Of a stretch of 57,802 bases of DNA, positions 55,087 through 57,802 are shown one piece after another. Each line of letters starts with the position of its first letter. Position 1 is the stretch's first letter. A model generated the notes under the pieces. The model worked only from the letters and a program-made list of their open reading frames with translations. It ran no database searches and was not told the origin of the DNA. This stretch comes from Campylobacterales bacterium (GTDB taxonomy: Bacteria; Campylobacterota; Campylobacteria; Campylobacterales; QNZT01): positions 1 to 57,802 of the forward strand of contig JAMONX010000003.1 of assembly GCA_027066435.1 (NCBI GenBank), given 5' to 3'. A program made the translations under genes and the position numbers.

Positions 55087-55251
55087 TATTTATTAAACTA
55101 ACATCATACCACAAACTACTCCGAAATCCAAAGTTAACTAACAGCTAAAATATACATTTAATCATGTCAAAAATAAAATAATATTTCAATTTGAAATATT
55201 ATTGGTATAAAAGTAAAGAATATATTATAATACTCTAAGAATACCTGTTGT

Positions 55252-55319
55252 CATTTAATACGGAAATTGCCGTTAATTTTGCATGGTGTTAAGTTAATTG
55301 GCATATACGACATTAAATG
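55252..55319. repeat. Imperfect 68-nt palindrome upstream of the integrase remnant
   Basis: Outer arms CATTTAAT (55252-55259) and ATTAAATG (55312-55319) are exact complements, and inner TGCC (55268-55271) pairs with GGCA. Two direct copies of GTTAATT (55272-55278 and 55293-55299) sit inside. It lies 32 nt before the integrase frame, where attI and the integrase promoter would be. The stretch from 55087 to 55351 holds no gene. Confidence 0.45.
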
Positions 55320-55351
55320 TACATAGTGTTTGTTTAATTATGGAGATTATT

Positions 55352-55845
55352 ATGAGTGTGAAAAGAAAGCTTTTGGGTGTGGTTTGCCAGAAGATAAGGT
55401 TGAAACATTATAGTATTTCGACAGAAAAAAATACATTATATATCATAATAAAAAACATCCTATAGAGATGGGAAAAGCTGAATTCGAAGATTTTTTAACT
55501 TATCTTGCGGTAGAGAAAAAAGTCTCACCGACAAAGCAAAATCAAGCATTTAGTGCTATTTTGTTTCTTTATACGCAGATTTTAGGTATTCTTCTAAAAG
55601 ATGAAAATATTTAAGCTTTGTGGGCACTAGAGAGAAAACATATACTGGTAATGATGACGCGTCAAGAAGTAAAAAGTGTTGTAGAAAACCTTACGGGGGT
55701 TTATCAGCTTATTGTTTATCTCATGTATGGTTGTGGTTTGCGGATGAGTGAAGCTTTAAAGTTGCGTGTTAAAGATATCGACTTTGGATTTGATAAAGTT
55801 TATATTTGGGATAGCAAAAGTTTAAAAGATAGAGAATTTAGCTAA
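55352..55845 (+). pseudogene. intI: Integron-type integrase (IntI family tyrosine recombinase), decayed
   Basis: Pieces in order: VCQKIRLKHYSISTEK; after a small deletion and frame change YHNKKHPIEMGKAEFEDF with LTYLAVEKKVSPTKQNQAFS; an in-frame TAA (about 55613); then MTRQEVKSVVENL and GCGLRMSEALKLRVKDIDFG. The HPxEMG and RVKDIDF motifs are those of integron integrases. The catalytic Arg in GCGLRMSE is kept, but the frame ends after SLKDREFS, so the HxxR and Tyr parts are lost. It points away from the genes on its left, the layout of intI and its cassettes. Confidence 0.85.
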
Positions 55846-55917
55846 AATTTTCTTTTAAGAAAACTAACTGATTTAGATTCTGTCCAATATGTTATTTTTT
55901 TTTGCTACTTTGAAAAC

Positions 55918-56199
55918 TTAACTAGTTTTTTGAATTAACCTACCTGTAACATACTGGTGCAGAACACTTGAAACCAAAGTTTGATATGGTAATCCAAGTT
56001 CAATAGCGGTAGCCTTTAACATCTCTAAATCTTTTGAAGAGAGTTTTATATTTATTCTCTTATCCTTTTTCATTGTGTTTTTTGCTATTTTTTTATGCTC
56101 TTTTAACTCTTGGTCTAAATTTTCTACAGATTGCCACTCATCGTTTTCTAATGACTTAAGAAGTTCTAACTCTTCATTGTCAAGTTTATCATCAACCAT
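55918..56199 (-). CDS. Ribbon-helix-helix (CopG-type) antitoxin, orphan
   Basis: A 93-aa protein with an acidic N-terminal half and a C-terminal RHH-like part, KRINIKLSSKDLEMLKATAIELGLPYQTLVSSVLHQYVTGRL. This is the outline of antitoxins such as the BrnA/CopG type. GGAGGT stands before ATG 56199; the longer frame from 56211 would place the start on that site. No toxin gene lies next to it on either side, so it may be a leftover. The 223 nt upstream (56212-56434) hold no gene. Confidence 0.75.
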   Translation of the reverse strand: MVDDKLDNEELELLKSLENDEWQSVENLDQELKEHKKIAKNTMKKDKRINIKLSSKDLEMLKATAIELGLPYQTLVSSVLHQYVTGRLIQKTS

Positions 56200-56434
56200 T
56201 GTTACCTCCAAGATATTTTTTAGTATATTTTTTGCTTGGTATGATAGTTTTTAAAAATCTTTCGTTTTTATTTTCAATAAATGGTAGCACATTATGTGCT
56301 TTATGTCAATAAAATAGAATTGGACTCATTGGTTACCTTCTTTTTTAACTCACTATATAAAATAGCTTAGGACAACCAGTCGATTTTGATTTGATTGGTT
56401 ATAATAGTCAAAATTTATCCAAGGGAAATAGATA

Positions 56435-57154
56435 TTGGCAAAGGTATATTTGACAGGGGCTGGTCCGGGAGATCTTGAGCTGTTGACGATAAAAGCTCTT
56501 CGTGTGGTGAGAGAGGCGGATGTTATCATCTATGATAGGTTGGCAAATCCTGAGATTTTGAAAGAGGCTAGGGATGATTGTCAATTTATCTATGTGGGTA
56601 AAGAGGATTCAAAACATACACTTCCACAAGAGGAGATAAATGAGCTCATCTATCAATCTGCTTTGAAGTATGAAAATGTCGTTAGGCTCAAAGGTGGGGA
56701 TCCTGTGGTTTTTGGTCGTGGTGGGGAAGAGGGGATTTATCTGAAAAAAAGAGGTATAGAGTTTGAGTTTATACCTGGGGTTACTTCTGCTATCGCTGTG
56801 CCTGAGTGTGCTGGTATTCCTGTGACACATCGTGGTGTTGCTGTCTCATTTCGTGTGGTGACTGGACACGAGAGTAGGGGTAAAAAAGATTCTCAGATAT
56901 CTTGGGAGGATTATACTACGGATGAGACTATCATCTTTTTGATGGGGTTTCATCGTTTGGAGTATATCTGTGAGATGCTTATGAAGGTTGGTAAGAGTAG
57001 AGATACTCCTGTGGCGGTTATCAGTAAGGGGACTACAATTGACGAAAAGGTAGTTGTTAGTACACTGGAAGATATTTTTGAGAGGGCAAAAACTCTCTCT
57101 TCTCCTGCGATTATAGTTGTTGGGGAAGTTGTTAGGTTGAGAGAGGAGTTGTAG
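56435..57154 (+). CDS. cobA: Uroporphyrinogen-III C-methyltransferase (SUMT)
   Basis: The 239-aa enzyme adds two methyl groups from SAM to uroporphyrinogen III, giving precorrin-2 for sirohaem (or B12). It has VYLTGAGPGDLELLTIKA, the RLKGGDPVVFGRGGEE loop and the VTSAIAVPECAGIPVTHR block. It is the short single-domain type, not fused as in CysG. It starts at TTG 56435 after AAGGGAAA. Two nt separate it from the next gene, which does the following steps. Confidence 0.95.
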   Translation: MAKVYLTGAGPGDLELLTIKALRVVREADVIIYDRLANPEILKEARDDCQFIYVGKEDSKHTLPQEEINELIYQSALKYENVVRLKGGDPVVFGRGGEEGIYLKKRGIEFEFIPGVTSAIAVPECAGIPVTHRGVAVSFRVVTGHESRGKKDSQISWEDYTTDETIIFLMGFHRLEYICEMLMKVGKSRDTPVAVISKGTTIDEKVVVSTLEDIFERAKTLSSPAIIVVGEVVRLREEL

Positions 57155-57156
57155 AG

Positions 57157-57714
57157 GTGTATTTTCCTGCATTTATAAAGCTTGATGATTTGAAGGTTTT
57201 GATAGTTGGTGGAGGTGCTGTTGCCTCTGATAAGCTTTTGCATATGCTTGATTTTACTAGAGATATTTGTGTGATTGCACCGTGGGTTTCAACTCAGATG
57301 CAAGATATGATAGAGAAAAATGGGCTTTCATATGAGGATAGAGTTTATAGGAATGGTGATATTGACGGTTTTGGGATAGTTATCGTGGCGGTTGATGATA
57401 TGAGAGTGCAAAGAAGTATCTATGATGAAGCGAAGATAAAAAAGGTACTTTGTAACTGTGTTGATTTAGTTGAGTATTGTGATTTTATCTTTCCTTCATA
57501 TATTAAAAACGGAGATTTGACAATCGCTGTTTCTACCTCTGGGGCTTCTCCTGCGGTTGCTAAATATTTGAGAAGATTTTTGGAGAAAGTTATACCAAAT
57601 TCTATAGCAGAATTTCTTGAAGAAATGAAAATTTTAAGAACTACTATACCAAAAGGTAAAAATAGAATGAAATTTTTAGATGAGAAAGCTAAGAACTATT
57701 TTGATGACAAATAA
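57157..57714 (+). CDS. Precorrin-2 dehydrogenase / sirohydrochlorin ferrochelatase (CysG-N/Met8 type)
   Basis: The 185-aa protein opens YFPAFIKLDDLKVLIVGGGAVASDKLLHML, an NAD-binding fold of the Met8/CysG N-terminal family. CVDLVEYCDFIFPSYIKNGDLTIAVSTSGASPAVAKYLR is the diagnostic block. It completes sirohaem from precorrin-2. It starts at GTG 57157, 2 nt after the cobA stop, with GAGAGGAG upstream. Sirohaem serves nitrite or sulfite reductases, none of which lie in this window. Confidence 0.92.
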   Translation: MYFPAFIKLDDLKVLIVGGGAVASDKLLHMLDFTRDICVIAPWVSTQMQDMIEKNGLSYEDRVYRNGDIDGFGIVIVAVDDMRVQRSIYDEAKIKKVLCNCVDLVEYCDFIFPSYIKNGDLTIAVSTSGASPAVAKYLRRFLEKVIPNSIAEFLEEMKILRTTIPKGKNRMKFLDEKAKNYFDDK

Positions 57715-57772
57715 TTAATTTATTAAAATATTATGTTAATATAGTAAATAGATTAATTATTAAGGGCATATA

Positions 57773-57802
57773 TTGAAAAATAGAAAAACTATAATTACAT
57801 AT
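57773..57802 (+). CDS. Start of a further gene, cut by the window end
   Basis: Ten open codons (MKNRKTIITY) from TTG 57773 run to the last base, with AAGGG about 6 nt upstream. Nothing can be said about its product. Confidence 0.35.
   Translation, partial: MKNRKTIITY

Noticed and set aside
55288-55294. GTTAAGT on the plus strand as the attI core
   Set aside because: Its orientation would put cassettes on the integrase side, opposite to the island genes.
46800-55300. CRISPR array in the accessory island
   Set aside because: The repeats found are two or three copies at irregular distances and coincide with toxin-antitoxin flanks; there are no regular spacers or cas genes.
56435-57243. Several frames on the minus strand across the sirohaem genes
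   Set aside because: They run opposite to two clear enzyme families and show no recognisable content.

Overview
The window looks like a chromosomal segment of a low-GC, free-living member of the Campylobacterota (Sulfurimonas-like; genus not certain). The evidence is a hobA gene (a DnaA-associating factor found only in this group), a periplasmic nitrate reductase operon in the order napA-G-H-B-F-L-D without napC, frequent TTG/GTG starts, AT-rich intergenic DNA with TATAAT-type -10 boxes, and the dense overlapping mixed-function operons usual for the group.

Layout. (1) 1-8.7 kb: a 5S rRNA tail of an rrn operon, feoB-feoA iron uptake behind a perfect 13-bp inverted repeat, a cyclophilin, a dihydroorotase-like protein without its metal ligands, acetyl-CoA synthetase, a stand-alone receiver protein and a secreted repeat protein with a peptidoglycan-binding end. 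(2) 8.7-15.9 kb: a SPOR-like protein, ilvC-minD-minE-yibQ-dprA-ruvX, and on the other strand an arsC-like gene, queA, tatC and tatB. (3) 16.1-20.4 kb: a cytochrome cluster made of an NHL beta-propeller, a large multihaem cytochrome (ten CxxCH plus CX12CH and CX9CH), a small NTF2-like protein and a pentahaem cytochrome. (4) 20.4-33.1 kb: hemW, then rppH-lysC-hobA-holB-folP-aguB, a Sel1 protein, ppiD-ftsA-ftsZ, a class II aldolase and rsmH-ftsL.

(5) 33.1-45.0 kb: anaerobic respiration. The nap operon carries two nearly identical napB genes with an intrinsic terminator between them. Upstream of napA is a second cluster of an FmdE-like protein, a MIP18-family protein, an NnrS-like membrane protein, two small unknowns and a pentahaem c554-like cytochrome. 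Both clusters have a CRP/FNR-type box of the form TTGAC-TTAT-(A/G)TCAA in front of their first gene, which suggests a shared regulon.

(6) 46.7-56.3 kb: an accessory island between ygiQ and the sirohaem genes. It holds transposase fragments, three copies of one RelB/RelE-type toxin-antitoxin promoter and antitoxin (one with an intact toxin, one with a toxin frameshifted in a homopolymer, one truncated), a complete IS1595-family element, a four-gene operon that looks like an ABC three-component (ABC-3C) conflict system with a previously easy-to-miss 57-residue membrane microprotein, an OLD-like ATPase/TOPRIM protein, and a decayed integron-type integrase. The integrase points away from the island genes, as in an integron, but no convincing attC array is visible. 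(7) 56.4 kb to the end: sirohaem synthesis (cobA/SUMT and a CysG-N-type dehydrogenase) and the first codons of one more gene.

The items most worth following up are the ABC-3C-like operon with its shared ITAGRD.VG.DK tag, the multihaem cytochrome cluster, the duplicated napB with an internal terminator, and the integron-like remains. All function calls are from sequence reading only; no database search was run.
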